Shown here one piece after another: positions 1-5,753 of a DNA stretch of 5,753 bases; the first letter of the stretch is position 1, and each line of letters begins with the position of its first letter. This DNA comes from Burkholderiaceae bacterium (GTDB lineage Bacteria > Pseudomonadota > Gammaproteobacteria > Burkholderiales > Burkholderiaceae), in assembly GCA_017998575.1 (NCBI GenBank), contig JAGOCV010000264.1:1-5753 (forward strand). Reading direction: 5' to 3'. Both the position numbers and the translations under genes were made by a program. The notes below the pieces were generated by a model that saw only the letters and a list, made by a program, of their open reading frames with translations, had not been told where the DNA came from and did no database searches.

Positions 1-1101
1 GCCCTCGCCCAGGCCCGCCTCGCCCTCCACCTCTCCCAGCCCAACCCCCACGTCGGCTGCGTGATCGCCTCGCCCGCGGGCGACGTGCTCGGCCAGGGCC
101 ACACACAGCGGGCCGGTGGTCCGCATGCCGAAGTGATGGCGTTGCGCGATGCAGAGGCGCGCGGCCACGAGGTGCGGGGCGCGACGGCCTGGGTGACGTT
201 GGAGCCCTGCTCGCATCACGGCCGCACGCCGCCCTGCGCCGATGCGCTGGTGGCCGCCGGCCTGGCACGGGTCGAGGTGGCGCTGGCCGATCCCAATCCC
301 CGCGTCGCGGGCCAGGGCGTGGCTCGCCTGCGGGCGGCTGGCATCGCCGTGAACGTGCTCGATCCCGCCGACCCGGTGGCGCGCGAATCGTTCGAGCTCA
401 ACATCGGCTTCATGAGCCGCATGGTGCGCGGCACGCCCTGGGTGCGGCTGAAGATCGCGGCCTCGCTCGATGGCAGGACGTCGCTGGCCAACGGTATCAG
501 CCAGTGGATCACCGGCCCCGAGGCACGCGCCGACGGTCATGCCTGGCGCGCGCGGGCGGATGCGGTGCTCACCGGCATCGGCACCGCGCTGGACGACGAT
601 CCGATGCTCGACGTCCGGCTGATCGACACGGCCCGCCAGCCGCATCTGGTGCTGGTGGACAGCCGCCTGCAGGCCCGGCCCGAGGCGCGGCTGTTCGGCC
701 GGCCCGACCGGCAGGTCTGGATCTATACCGCGTCCGACGACGAGGCCCGCGCCGCGCCGCTGCGCGATCGCGGTGCCACCATCGTGCGGCTGCCCAATGC
801 GCACGGCAAGGTTGACCTGTCGGCGCTGCTGGCCGATCTGGCCCGCCGCGAAGTGGGCGAGCTGCACGTCGAGGCCGGCCACAAGCTCAACGGCTCCTTC
901 GTGCGCGAAGGCCTGGTGGACGAATTGCTCGCCTACCTCGCGCCCAAGCTCATCGGCGACGGCCGCGGCATGGCCGATTTCGGCCCCCTCGCCGAGCTGT
1001 CGCAGGCCCTGCGCCTGCAGTTCCGCGACATCCATCCCGTCGGCCCCGACCTGCGCCTCGTCGCTCGCGTACCCGCGCGCGACAGCTTCATGTCAGCCTG
1101 A
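1..1101 (+). CDS. ribD: Bifunctional diaminohydroxyphosphoribosylaminopyrimidine deaminase / 5-amino-6-(5-phosphoribosylamino)uracil reductase, 5' end cut by window
   Basis: RibD carries out the deamination and then the NADPH-dependent ribosyl reduction that follow GTP ring opening in riboflavin synthesis; it is cytosolic. The frame is open from base 1. The visible 366 codons already include PNPHVGCVI (codons 14-22), so the real start lies a few residues before the window and the GTG at 61 is internal. The N-terminal zinc deaminase domain shows PHAE (His codon 42, with the catalytic Glu two residues on) and EPCSHHGRTPPC (zinc Cys codons 70 and 79). The reductase domain starts near codon 140 with LKIAASLDGRT (150-160) and SQWITG (167-172), and ends with VEAGHKLNG (290-298) and the APKLIGDGRG region. 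Length matches the usual ~365-380 residues, so only the extreme N-terminus is missing. A 145-bp gap separates it from ribE. The family call is very secure; both active sites look intact. Confidence 0.97.
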   Translation, partial: ALAQARLALHLSQPNPHVGCVIASPAGDVLGQGHTQRAGGPHAEVMALRDAEARGHEVRGATAWVTLEPCSHHGRTPPCADALVAAGLARVEVALADPNPRVAGQGVARLRAAGIAVNVLDPADPVARESFELNIGFMSRMVRGTPWVRLKIAASLDGRTSLANGISQWITGPEARADGHAWRARADAVLTGIGTALDDDPMLDVRLIDTARQPHLVLVDSRLQARPEARLFGRPDRQVWIYTASDDEARAAPLRDRGATIVRLPNAHGKVDLSALLADLARREVGELHVEAGHKLNGSFVREGLVDELLAYLAPKLIGDGRGMADFGPLAELSQALRLQFRDIHPVGPDLRLVARVPARDSFMSA

Positions 1102-1104
1102 CCG

Positions 1105-1121
1105 GGCGCACTTCTCGCGCC
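1105..1121 (+). other. Short hairpin just after the ribD stop
   Basis: GGCGC (1105-1109) and GCGCC (1117-1121) can form a 5-bp all-G/C stem around a 7-base loop, starting 3 bases after the ribD TGA. No T-run follows, so it is not a canonical intrinsic terminator. It could slow polymerase or protect the mRNA 3' end, or be chance in such GC-rich DNA. Confidence 0.3.
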
Positions 1122-1151
1122 AACGCAATCCAGCCCAGAAACACCGCGGAA

Positions 1152-1230
1152 CCGGCTTCGCCGGGCCGCTGGTGTTGCCCCCTCGAAGGGGGTGGGCGGA
1201 CCTTGCGCCAGCAAGGGGAGCCTGGGGGTG
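1152..1230 (+). repeat. Intergenic array of G/C-rich hairpins, probable dispersed repeat unit
   Basis: Three perfect small inverted repeats sit in a row: CCGGC-TTC-GCCGG (1152-1164), CCCCCT-CGA-AGGGGG (1178-1192) and CCTTGC-GCCA-GCAAGG (1201-1216). A further GGGGG block (1223-1227) could compete for the CCCCC at 1178-1182. The element fills most of the only real gap in the window. From memory, G/C-block hairpin units ending in a CTGGGGGTGG-like tail are scattered between genes in Comamonadaceae; I could not search for copies. Possible roles are transcript-end processing, partial termination after ribD, or simply a REP-like repeat with no role here. No T-tract follows any stem. The hallmark conserved segments of an FMN riboswitch are not recognisable. 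Confidence 0.55.
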
Positions 1231-1234
1231 GTCG

Positions 1235-1240
1235 TAAAAT
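1235..1240 (+). promoter_or_regulatory. Possible -10 box (TAAAAT) directly before ribE
   Basis: TAAAAT differs from the TATAAT consensus at one base and is conspicuous in this G/C-rich gap. It ends 6 bases before the ribE ATG, so a transcript from it would start at or next to the ATG, giving a leaderless mRNA. This fits the lack of a Shine-Dalgarno sequence near that ATG; the nearest G-rich stretches are 16 or more bases upstream. No good -35 hexamer lies 16-18 bases upstream (the region around 1211-1218 reads GCAAGGGG), so the call is tentative. Confidence 0.35.
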
Positions 1241-1246
1241 CCCACG

Positions 1247-1897
1247 ATGTTCACCGGAATCATCACCGGCATGGGGCGCATCGTCGACCTCCATGACCTC
1301 GGCAGCTCTTTACAACACGGCAAGCGCCTCACCCTCGAGGCGCCCGCCGGATACCTCGACGACGTGGCCCTGGGCGACAGCATCGCACTCAACGGCGCGT
1401 GCATGACGGTCACCAGCTTCGACGCCGCCACCTCCCGCTTCACCATCGAAATCTCGGCCGAGTCGCTGGACAAGACCAGCGGCCTCACGCAACCCGGCCC
1501 CGTCAACCTCGAAAAAGCCCTGCGCCCGCAGGACCGCCTGGGCGGGCACATCGTCTCGGGCCACGTGGATGGCATCGGCCGCGTCACGTCCTTCGAGCAG
1601 ATCGGCGAGAGTTGGGAGCTGCGCGTGCTGGCGCCGCCGGCACTGGCGCGCTTCCTGGCCTACAAGGGCTCCATCACCGTCAACGGGGTGAGTCTCACCG
1701 TCAACCGCGTCACCGACGTGGAGGGCGGCGCCGAATTCAGCATCAACCTGATCCAGCACACGGTGGCCCACACCACGCTGGGCCTTCTTTCGGCCGGCAG
1801 CACGGTCAACCTCGAAATCGACACCGTCGCCCGCTACGTCGAGCGCATGCTGCAGGCCGGCGTGCTGCCCGCTGCCGCCCCTTCCGCACAAACATGA
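1247..1897 (+). CDS. ribE: Riboflavin synthase (alpha-chain type)
   Basis: This enzyme performs the final pathway step: dismutation of two 6,7-dimethyl-8-ribityllumazine molecules to riboflavin plus the pyrimidine that RibH re-uses. It normally acts as a homotrimer. The 216-residue length is typical. The start is fixed by the diagnostic N-terminus MFTGI. Two tandem lumazine-binding barrels are visible: the first (about 1-98) with NGACMTV (Cys52, equivalent to the conserved E. coli Cys48), the second (about 99-195) opening with GGHIVSGHVDG (99-109) and containing YKGSITVNGVSLTVN (Ser149) and LEID (Asp192), the counterparts of E. coli Ser146 and Asp185. No ribosome-binding site is evident near the ATG. 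The TGA overlaps the next gene's ATG as ATGA, suggesting translational coupling. The gene is also called ribC in some organisms. No anomalies seen. Confidence 0.97.
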   Translation: MFTGIITGMGRIVDLHDLGSSLQHGKRLTLEAPAGYLDDVALGDSIALNGACMTVTSFDAATSRFTIEISAESLDKTSGLTQPGPVNLEKALRPQDRLGGHIVSGHVDGIGRVTSFEQIGESWELRVLAPPALARFLAYKGSITVNGVSLTVNRVTDVEGGAEFSINLIQHTVAHTTLGLLSAGSTVNLEIDTVARYVERMLQAGVLPAAAPSAQT

Positions 1898-3021
1898 CTT
1901 CCGCCACAGCTACCACCTCCATCTCGCCGGTCGAGGACATCGTCGCCGAGATCCGCGCCGGCCGCATGGTCATCCTCGTCGATGAGGAAGACCGCGAGAA
2001 CGAGGGCGATCTCGTCATCGCCGCCGACCACATCACGCCCGAAGCCATCAACTTCATGGCCCGCCACGCACGCGGCCTGATCTGCCTGACGCTCTCGCGC
2101 GAGATGTGCGAACGCCTGCGCCTGCCGCCCATGGTGGCGCGCAACGGTGCCAAGCACTCGACCGCGTTCACCGTCTCCATCGAGGCCGCCGAGGGCGTGA
2201 CCACCGGCATCTCGGCCGCCGACCGCTCGCGCACCGTGCAGGCCGCCGTGGCGCCCGGCGCCCGGCCCGAAGACCTGGTGCAGCCCGGCCACATCTTTCC
2301 GCTGCAGGCGGTGGATGGCGGCGTTCTCATGCGCGCAGGCCACACCGAGGCGGGCTGCGATCTGTCGACCATGGCCGGTTGCTCGCCCGCTTCCGTCATC
2401 TGCGAGGTAATGAATGACGACGGCACCATGGCGCGCCTGCCCGACCTGCAGGTGTTCGCCGCGCAGCACGGCCTGAAGATCGGCACCATCGCCGACCTGA
2501 TCGAATACCGCAGCCGCCACGAATCGCTGATCACGAAGGTGGGCACGCGCGCCATCGACACCGTGTTCGGCCGCTTCACCGCGCATGCCTTCCGCGACAC
2601 CGCCAGCCACGACGTGCATCTGGCCCTGGTCAAGGGCGAATGGGCGGCGGGCGAGACGGTGCCCGTGCGCGTGCACGAGCCGCTCTCGGTGCTCGATGCA
2701 CTCGAAGTCAACCGCCCCATGCACTCGTGGAGCCTCGATGCCAGCCTGCGCCATCTCGAGCGCGAAGGCCGTGGCGTCGCAGTGCTGCTCAACTGCGGCG
2801 AAAGCGCCGCCGAGCTGCTGGCCCAGTTCGAAGGCACGGCACGCGCCGCCCAGGCGCCCGAGCGTGGCCGGATGGACCTGCGCACCTATGGCGTGGGCGC
2901 GCAGATCCTGCGCGAATGCGGCGTGCAGCGCATGAACCTCATGGGCCAGCCGCGCCGCATGCCCAGCATGGCCGGCTACGGGCTCGAAATCGTCAGCTAC
3001 ATCCAGAAAGACCAGGAATAA
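1894..3021 (+). CDS. ribB: 3,4-dihydroxy-2-butanone-4-phosphate synthase fused to a degenerate GTP cyclohydrolase II-like domain (RibBX-type)
   Basis: The protein has 375 residues; the start is the ATG overlapping the ribE TGA (ATGA), directly before the RibB domain. Residues ~12-210 are a complete DHBP synthase, which converts ribulose 5-phosphate to the four-carbon lumazine precursor plus formate: [10 protein letters not shown] (30-39), TGISAADR (104-111), GHTEA (149-153) and the E171[10 protein letters not shown] segment are intact, including the acidic and His metal ligands. Residues ~217-375 match GTP cyclohydrolase II in outline ([35 protein letters not shown]), but the zinc cysteines are absent: after RVH (259-261) the sequence reads EPLSVLDAL with no CDCG. 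The RQEGRGIGL-type catalytic stretch is replaced by [11 protein letters not shown] (299-309). I therefore infer RibB activity only. Automated annotation would probably call it bifunctional ribBA. The ribH start follows 2 bases after the stop. Confidence 0.93.
   Translation: MTSATATTSISPVEDIVAEIRAGRMVILVDEEDRENEGDLVIAADHITPEAINFMARHARGLICLTLSREMCERLRLPPMVARNGAKHSTAFTVSIEAAEGVTTGISAADRSRTVQAAVAPGARPEDLVQPGHIFPLQAVDGGVLMRAGHTEAGCDLSTMAGCSPASVICEVMNDDGTMARLPDLQVFAAQHGLKIGTIADLIEYRSRHESLITKVGTRAIDTVFGRFTAHAFRDTASHDVHLALVKGEWAAGETVPVRVHEPLSVLDALEVNRPMHSWSLDASLRHLEREGRGVAVLLNCGESAAELLAQFEGTARAAQAPERGRMDLRTYGVGAQILRECGVQRMNLMGQPRRMPSMAGYGLEIVSYIQKDQE
3014..3018 (+). promoter_or_regulatory. Ribosome-binding site for ribH
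   Basis: AGGAA lies inside the last codons of the upstream RibB gene, 5 bases before the ATG at 3024. It is the clearest Shine-Dalgarno in the window and supports this ATG as the ribH start rather than a further-upstream start in the same open frame. Confidence 0.7.
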
Positions 3022-3023
3022 GA

Positions 3024-3500
3024 ATGTTCGGTGCAGACAAAGGCACCCTGCCCACCGATGACGCACGGCTCGATGGCCGCAAGCTCTACATCGGCATCGT
3101 GCAGGCCCGTTTCAACGAAGACATCACCGGCGCGCTGGCCGCCGCCTGCCGCGCCGAGCTCGCCGCCCTGGGCGTACCCGACAAGCAGATCGATCTGGTC
3201 ACCGTGCCCGGCGCACTGGAAGTGCCCGTGGCGCTCAAGGCCATGGCCGAGCGCGACCACTACGACGCGCTGATCGCGCTGGGCTGCATCATCCGCGGCG
3301 AGACATATCACTTCGAGCTGGTGGCCAACGAATCGGGCGCGGGTGTCACGCGCGTGTCGCTGGACTACCAGGTGCCCGTGGCCAACGCCATCCTCACCAC
3401 CGAAAACCTGGCGCAGGCCGTGGCGCGCCAGGACGAAAAGGGCCGCGACGCCGCCCGCGTGGCCGTCGAGATGGCTAACCTGCTGGACGAACTTTCATGA
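3024..3500 (+). CDS. ribH: 6,7-dimethyl-8-ribityllumazine synthase
   Basis: RibH condenses 5-amino-6-ribitylaminouracil with 3,4-dihydroxy-2-butanone 4-phosphate to form lumazine, the substrate of RibE. It usually assembles as a pentamer or a 60-mer shell. The 158 residues agree with the family. Visible signatures are ARFN (28-31, substrate ring stacking), [10 protein letters not shown] (61-70), [16 protein letters not shown] (85-100) with the likely catalytic His96, [11 protein letters not shown] (118-128), and Arg135 near the usual phosphate-binding Arg. The frame is open well upstream, but translation there is the shadow of the RibB gene; the ATG at 3024 has a good AGGAA site and places the protein start normally. 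The TGA overlaps the nusB ATG (ATGA). Nothing looks broken. Confidence 0.97.
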   Translation: MFGADKGTLPTDDARLDGRKLYIGIVQARFNEDITGALAAACRAELAALGVPDKQIDLVTVPGALEVPVALKAMAERDHYDALIALGCIIRGETYHFELVANESGAGVTRVSLDYQVPVANAILTTENLAQAVARQDEKGRDAARVAVEMANLLDELS

Positions 3501-4063
3501 CCCACGACGACGATCTCCAGCCCCACGACACGCCCGCCGCCGCGCCTGCTGCCAAACGCAGCGGCGGTGCCCGCCCCACCATCAAGCGCACGGCCACCGG
3601 CGCGCGCAAGGCCGCATCCAAGTCCGACCGCAGCCGCGCACGCGAATTCGCGCTGCAGGCGCTCTACCAGCACCTGGTGGGCCGCAACGAGCCCGGCGCC
3701 ATCGACATGTTCACGCGCGCGCTGGCCGGCTTCCACAAGGCCGATTCGGTGCACTACGACGCACTGCTGCATGGCTCGATCCGCGAATCGGCCGAGCTCG
3801 ACGCGCTCATCGAACCCCTGCTCGACCGCAAATTCGCCGAGATCTCGCCGATCGAGCACGCCGTGATGTGGATCGGCGTGTATGAGTTCCGCCACTGCCC
3901 CGACGTGCCGTGGCGCGTGGTCATCAACGAATGCATCGAACTGGCCAAGGAGTTCGGCGGCACCGACGGCCACAAGTACGTCAACGGCGTGCTCAACGGC
4001 CTCGCGCCCGCGCTGCGGCCACTCGAAGTGGAAGCCGACCGCCTTTCCGGCAAAGCGAAGTAA
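3497..4063 (+). CDS. nusB: Transcription antitermination factor NusB with an extended N-terminus
   Basis: NusB pairs with NusE (ribosomal protein S10) on boxA RNA to help RNA polymerase read through rRNA operons. The all-helical core spans about residues 46-180: [14 protein letters not shown] (48-60), the [12 protein letters not shown] helix (101-112), [15 protein letters not shown] (117-131), [18 protein letters not shown] (138-155) and [13 protein letters not shown] (159-171). All are typical of the family. E. coli NusB has 139 residues and this one 188; the excess is mainly a ~45-residue leader that is acidic at first (DDD) and then rich in Ala, Lys and Arg, predicted to be disordered. The chosen ATG overlaps the ribH stop; a later start is possible but no better in-frame ATG precedes the core. 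ribH-nusB adjacency is common in bacteria. Confidence 0.96.
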   Translation: MTHDDDLQPHDTPAAAPAAKRSGGARPTIKRTATGARKAASKSDRSRAREFALQALYQHLVGRNEPGAIDMFTRALAGFHKADSVHYDALLHGSIRESAELDALIEPLLDRKFAEISPIEHAVMWIGVYEFRHCPDVPWRVVINECIELAKEFGGTDGHKYVNGVLNGLAPALRPLEVEADRLSGKAK

Positions 4064-4073
4064 TCGCCGCCCG

Positions 4074-5258
4074 ATGAAGATCGCCCGCCGCGCCGAACGC
4101 ATCGAGCCCTTCTACGTGATGGAAGTCGCCAAGGCCGCGCAGGCCCTGGCGCAGACCGCCGCGCACACCGGCCGGCCGATGATCTTCCTGAACATCGGCG
4201 AACCCGATTTCACCGCGCCGCCACTGGTGCAGGCCGCCGCCGAACGCGCGGTGCGCGATGGCGCCACGCAATACACGGCGGCGCTGGGCCTGCCCGCGCT
4301 GCGCGAACGCATCGCCGCCTGGTATGCCAGCCGCTTCGGCGTGCAGGTGCCGGCCTCACGCATCGTCGTCACGGCGGGCGCTTCGGCCGCGCTGCAACTG
4401 GCCTGCCTCGCCCTGGTCGAATCGGGCGACGAGATCCTGATGCCCGACCCGAGCTACCCGTGCAACCGCCACTTCGTGAGCGCGGCCGAAGGCACGGCGG
4501 TGCTGGTGCCCACAACCGCGGCCGAGCGCTTCCAGTTGAGCGCCGCCAAGGTGCGGGCGGCCTGGGGCGCGAAGACGCGCGGCGTGTTGCTGGCCTCGCC
4601 TTCCAATCCCACGGGCACATCGATCGCGCCCGGCGAGCTGCGCGCCATCCACGAGTTCGTGCAGTCACAGGGCGGCATCACGCTGCTCGACGAGATCTAT
4701 CTGGGGCTGTCCCACGACGACGCGTTCGGGCAGACCGGGCTGTCGATCGCCGACGACGTCATCAGCATCAACAGCTTCTCCAAGTACTTCAACATGACCG
4801 GCTGGCGCCTGGGCTGGCTGGTGGCGCCCGAAGCGCTGGTGCCCGTGCTCGAACGGCTGGCGCAGAACCTCTTCATCTGCCCGAGCACGGTGGCCCAGCA
4901 CGCGGCGCTGGCCTGCTTCGAGCCCGAGAGCATCGCCGAATACGAACGACGCCGCGCCGAATTCCGCGCACGGCGGGACTACTTCATTCCGGCGCTCGAA
5001 TCCATCGGCCTGCCCGTGCCGGTGGTGCCCGACGGCGCGTTCTACGCCTGGGCCGACTGCACGGCCGCCGCGAAGAAACTGGGCGTGAGCGGCAGCTGGG
5101 ATTTCGCCTTCGAGCTGATGCGCCGCGCGCACGTGGCCGCCACGCCGGGCCGCGACTTCGGCACGGCCGAGCCCGAGCGCTTCATCCGTTTCTCCACGGC
5201 CAACAGCATGGAACAGTTGCGCGAGGCCATCGAGCGCATGCGGGAACTGCTGGCATGA
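4074..5258 (+). CDS. Class I/II pyridoxal-phosphate aminotransferase, substrate unknown
   Basis: A 394-residue fold-type I PLP enzyme of the aspartate aminotransferase superfamily. Visible residues are GEPDF (42-46), the AGASAALQL cofactor-phosphate region (101-109), SPSNPTGT (175-182, with Asn178), DEIYLGL (206-212, with Asp206 for the pyridine nitrogen and Tyr209), and SFSKYFNMTGWRLGW (234-248) with the Schiff-base Lys237 and phosphate-contacting Arg245. Arg372 in RFIRFSTA should bind the substrate carboxylate. All catalytic positions are present, so it is probably active, but motifs alone do not tell aspartate, alanine, aromatic or N-succinyl-diaminopimelate specificity apart, and I assign no gene name. 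It starts 10 bases after nusB and its stop overlaps the ybgC ATG, so it is likely in the same transcript. Upstream translation in this frame is a nusB shadow. Confidence 0.92.
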   Translation: MKIARRAERIEPFYVMEVAKAAQALAQTAAHTGRPMIFLNIGEPDFTAPPLVQAAAERAVRDGATQYTAALGLPALRERIAAWYASRFGVQVPASRIVVTAGASAALQLACLALVESGDEILMPDPSYPCNRHFVSAAEGTAVLVPTTAAERFQLSAAKVRAAWGAKTRGVLLASPSNPTGTSIAPGELRAIHEFVQSQGGITLLDEIYLGLSHDDAFGQTGLSIADDVISINSFSKYFNMTGWRLGWLVAPEALVPVLERLAQNLFICPSTVAQHAALACFEPESIAEYERRRAEFRARRDYFIPALESIGLPVPVVPDGAFYAWADCTAAAKKLGVSGSWDFAFELMRRAHVAATPGRDFGTAEPERFIRFSTANSMEQLREAIERMRELLA

Positions 5259-5753
5259 GCGCCGCACAGCCGCCCGAAGGCGCTCGCACGGCAGCCCGCG
5301 AGGGCGAAGGCCGTGCAGCAAACGGCGCCGTGCTGCACGACACACCGCAGGGCCGTGAGTTCCGCTGGCCACTGCGCGTGTACTGGGAAGACACCGACGC
5401 CGGCGGCATCGTGTTCTACGCCAACTACCTCAAGTTCCTGGAGCGCGCGCGCACCGAATGGTTGCGCGCGATGGGCATCTCGCAGAGCACGCTGCGCGAG
5501 GAAACCGGCGGCATGTTCGTGGTCAGCGAGACGTCGGTGCGCTATCTGCGTCCGGCACGTCTGGACGATGAACTTATTGTTACCGCGCGCCTCGAAGAAG
5601 CCGGAAAGGCCTCGCTGATAATCGCCCAGCGCGCCCTGCTCGCGAATCCCGTGGCTACCAACGGCACGCTGCCCGTGCTGTGCGAAGGCCGCATCCGCAT
5701 CGGCTGGGTCGACGCCCATCGCATGGCACCCGCCCGCATCCCGGCCCGCATCC
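5255..5753 (+). CDS. ybgC: YbgC-type acyl-CoA thioesterase of the Tol-Pal cluster, 3' end cut by window
   Basis: A hotdog-fold thioesterase that hydrolyses acyl-CoA esters and is typically the first gene of the tol-pal cell-envelope cluster. The frame stays open to the window edge, giving 166 residues. FRWPLRVYWEDTDAGG (36-51) contains the likely catalytic Asp48, followed by IVFYANYLKFLERARTEWLR (52-71), FVVSETSVRYLRPARLDDEL (88-107) and, near the edge, GWVDAHRMAPARIP. By comparison with the 134-residue E. coli protein only a few C-terminal residues are missing. The ATG at 5255 overlaps the aminotransferase TGA and has GGGAA 8 bases upstream. It gives a ~35-residue low-complexity Ala/Gly/Arg/Glu leader absent from E. 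coli YbgC. A GTG at 5330 would remove most of it but lacks a visible ribosome-binding site. tolQ is expected next. Confidence 0.93.
   Translation, partial: MSAAQPPEGARTAAREGEGRAANGAVLHDTPQGREFRWPLRVYWEDTDAGGIVFYANYLKFLERARTEWLRAMGISQSTLREETGGMFVVSETSVRYLRPARLDDELIVTARLEEAGKASLIIAQRALLANPVATNGTLPVLCEGRIRIGWVDAHRMAPARIPARI

Noticed and set aside
1..60. ribD as a 5'-truncated pseudogene or with a GTG start at 61
   Set aside because: The frame is open from base 1 and encodes the conserved PNPHVGCVI before 61, so the gene simply begins outside the window.
1178..1216. Intrinsic terminator after ribD
   Set aside because: The stems are strong but short, and none is followed by a T-run. Kept only as a hairpin repeat.
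1102..1246. FMN riboswitch before ribE
   Set aside because: The gap has simple hairpins but none of the conserved RFN-element segments I would expect, and most of it looks like a dispersed repeat.
1399..1893. Upstream extension of the RibB frame to an ATG at 1399
   Set aside because: This part is inside ribE in another frame and translates to an Arg/His/Pro-rich shadow. The RibB domain begins just after the ATG at 1894.
1834..3066. Very long open frame on the - strand (410 codons), and another of 359 codons at 1806-2885
   Set aside because: Both lie opposite the well-supported RibB gene. In high-GC coding DNA the antisense frames are often open. The translations are low-complexity with no recognisable domain.
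1..5753. Mobile element, CRISPR array, phage defence system, tRNA or toxin-antitoxin pair
   Set aside because: No transposase, spaced direct repeats, tRNA-like fold or accessory gene is visible. Apart from the 145-bp gap the window is conserved housekeeping coding sequence.

Overview
The window is a gene-dense, high-GC stretch (clearly above 60% G+C by eye, not computed). It reads as a chromosomal housekeeping locus of a betaproteobacterium, most likely Burkholderiales and probably Comamonadaceae. The reasons are the protein sequences, the order ribD - ribE - ribB(A/X) - ribH - nusB - aminotransferase - ybgC, and a G/C-block hairpin repeat between ribD and ribE of a style I recall from Comamonadaceae genomes. 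All genes lie on the + strand. I see no mobile element, CRISPR array, tRNA or rRNA.

Layout: 1-1101 is ribD, whose start lies before the window. 1102-1246 is the only sizeable non-coding gap (145 bp). It holds four short hairpins and ends in a TAAAAT box just before the next ATG. 1247-1897 is ribE (riboflavin synthase). 1894-3021 encodes a RibB protein with a GTP-cyclohydrolase-II-like C-terminal domain that has lost its metal and catalytic residues. 3024-3500 is ribH (lumazine synthase), 3497-4063 nusB, 4074-5258 a class I/II PLP aminotransferase, and 5255-5753 a YbgC-type thioesterase that runs off the right edge. From ribE onward the genes are packed with ATGA overlaps (ribE/ribB, ribH/nusB, aminotransferase/ybgC) or gaps of 2 and 10 bp, so they are probably co-transcribed and partly translationally coupled.

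How the genes work together: RibD makes the pyrimidine branch intermediate of riboflavin synthesis and RibB makes the four-carbon unit 3,4-dihydroxy-2-butanone 4-phosphate. RibH condenses the two into lumazine, and RibE dismutates lumazine to riboflavin. The first committed enzyme, a working GTP cyclohydrolase II (RibA), does not appear to be here, because the RibA-like half of the RibB fusion looks dead as an enzyme. A true ribA should therefore lie elsewhere in the genome. NusB (transcription antitermination) follows ribH, as in many bacteria. YbgC usually marks the start of the tol-pal cluster, which I expect just beyond the window. The aminotransferase between them has no assignable substrate.

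Most of the window is ordinary conserved biology. The observation most worth following is the degenerate RibA-like domain. The hairpin array and possible leaderless start at ribE come next.
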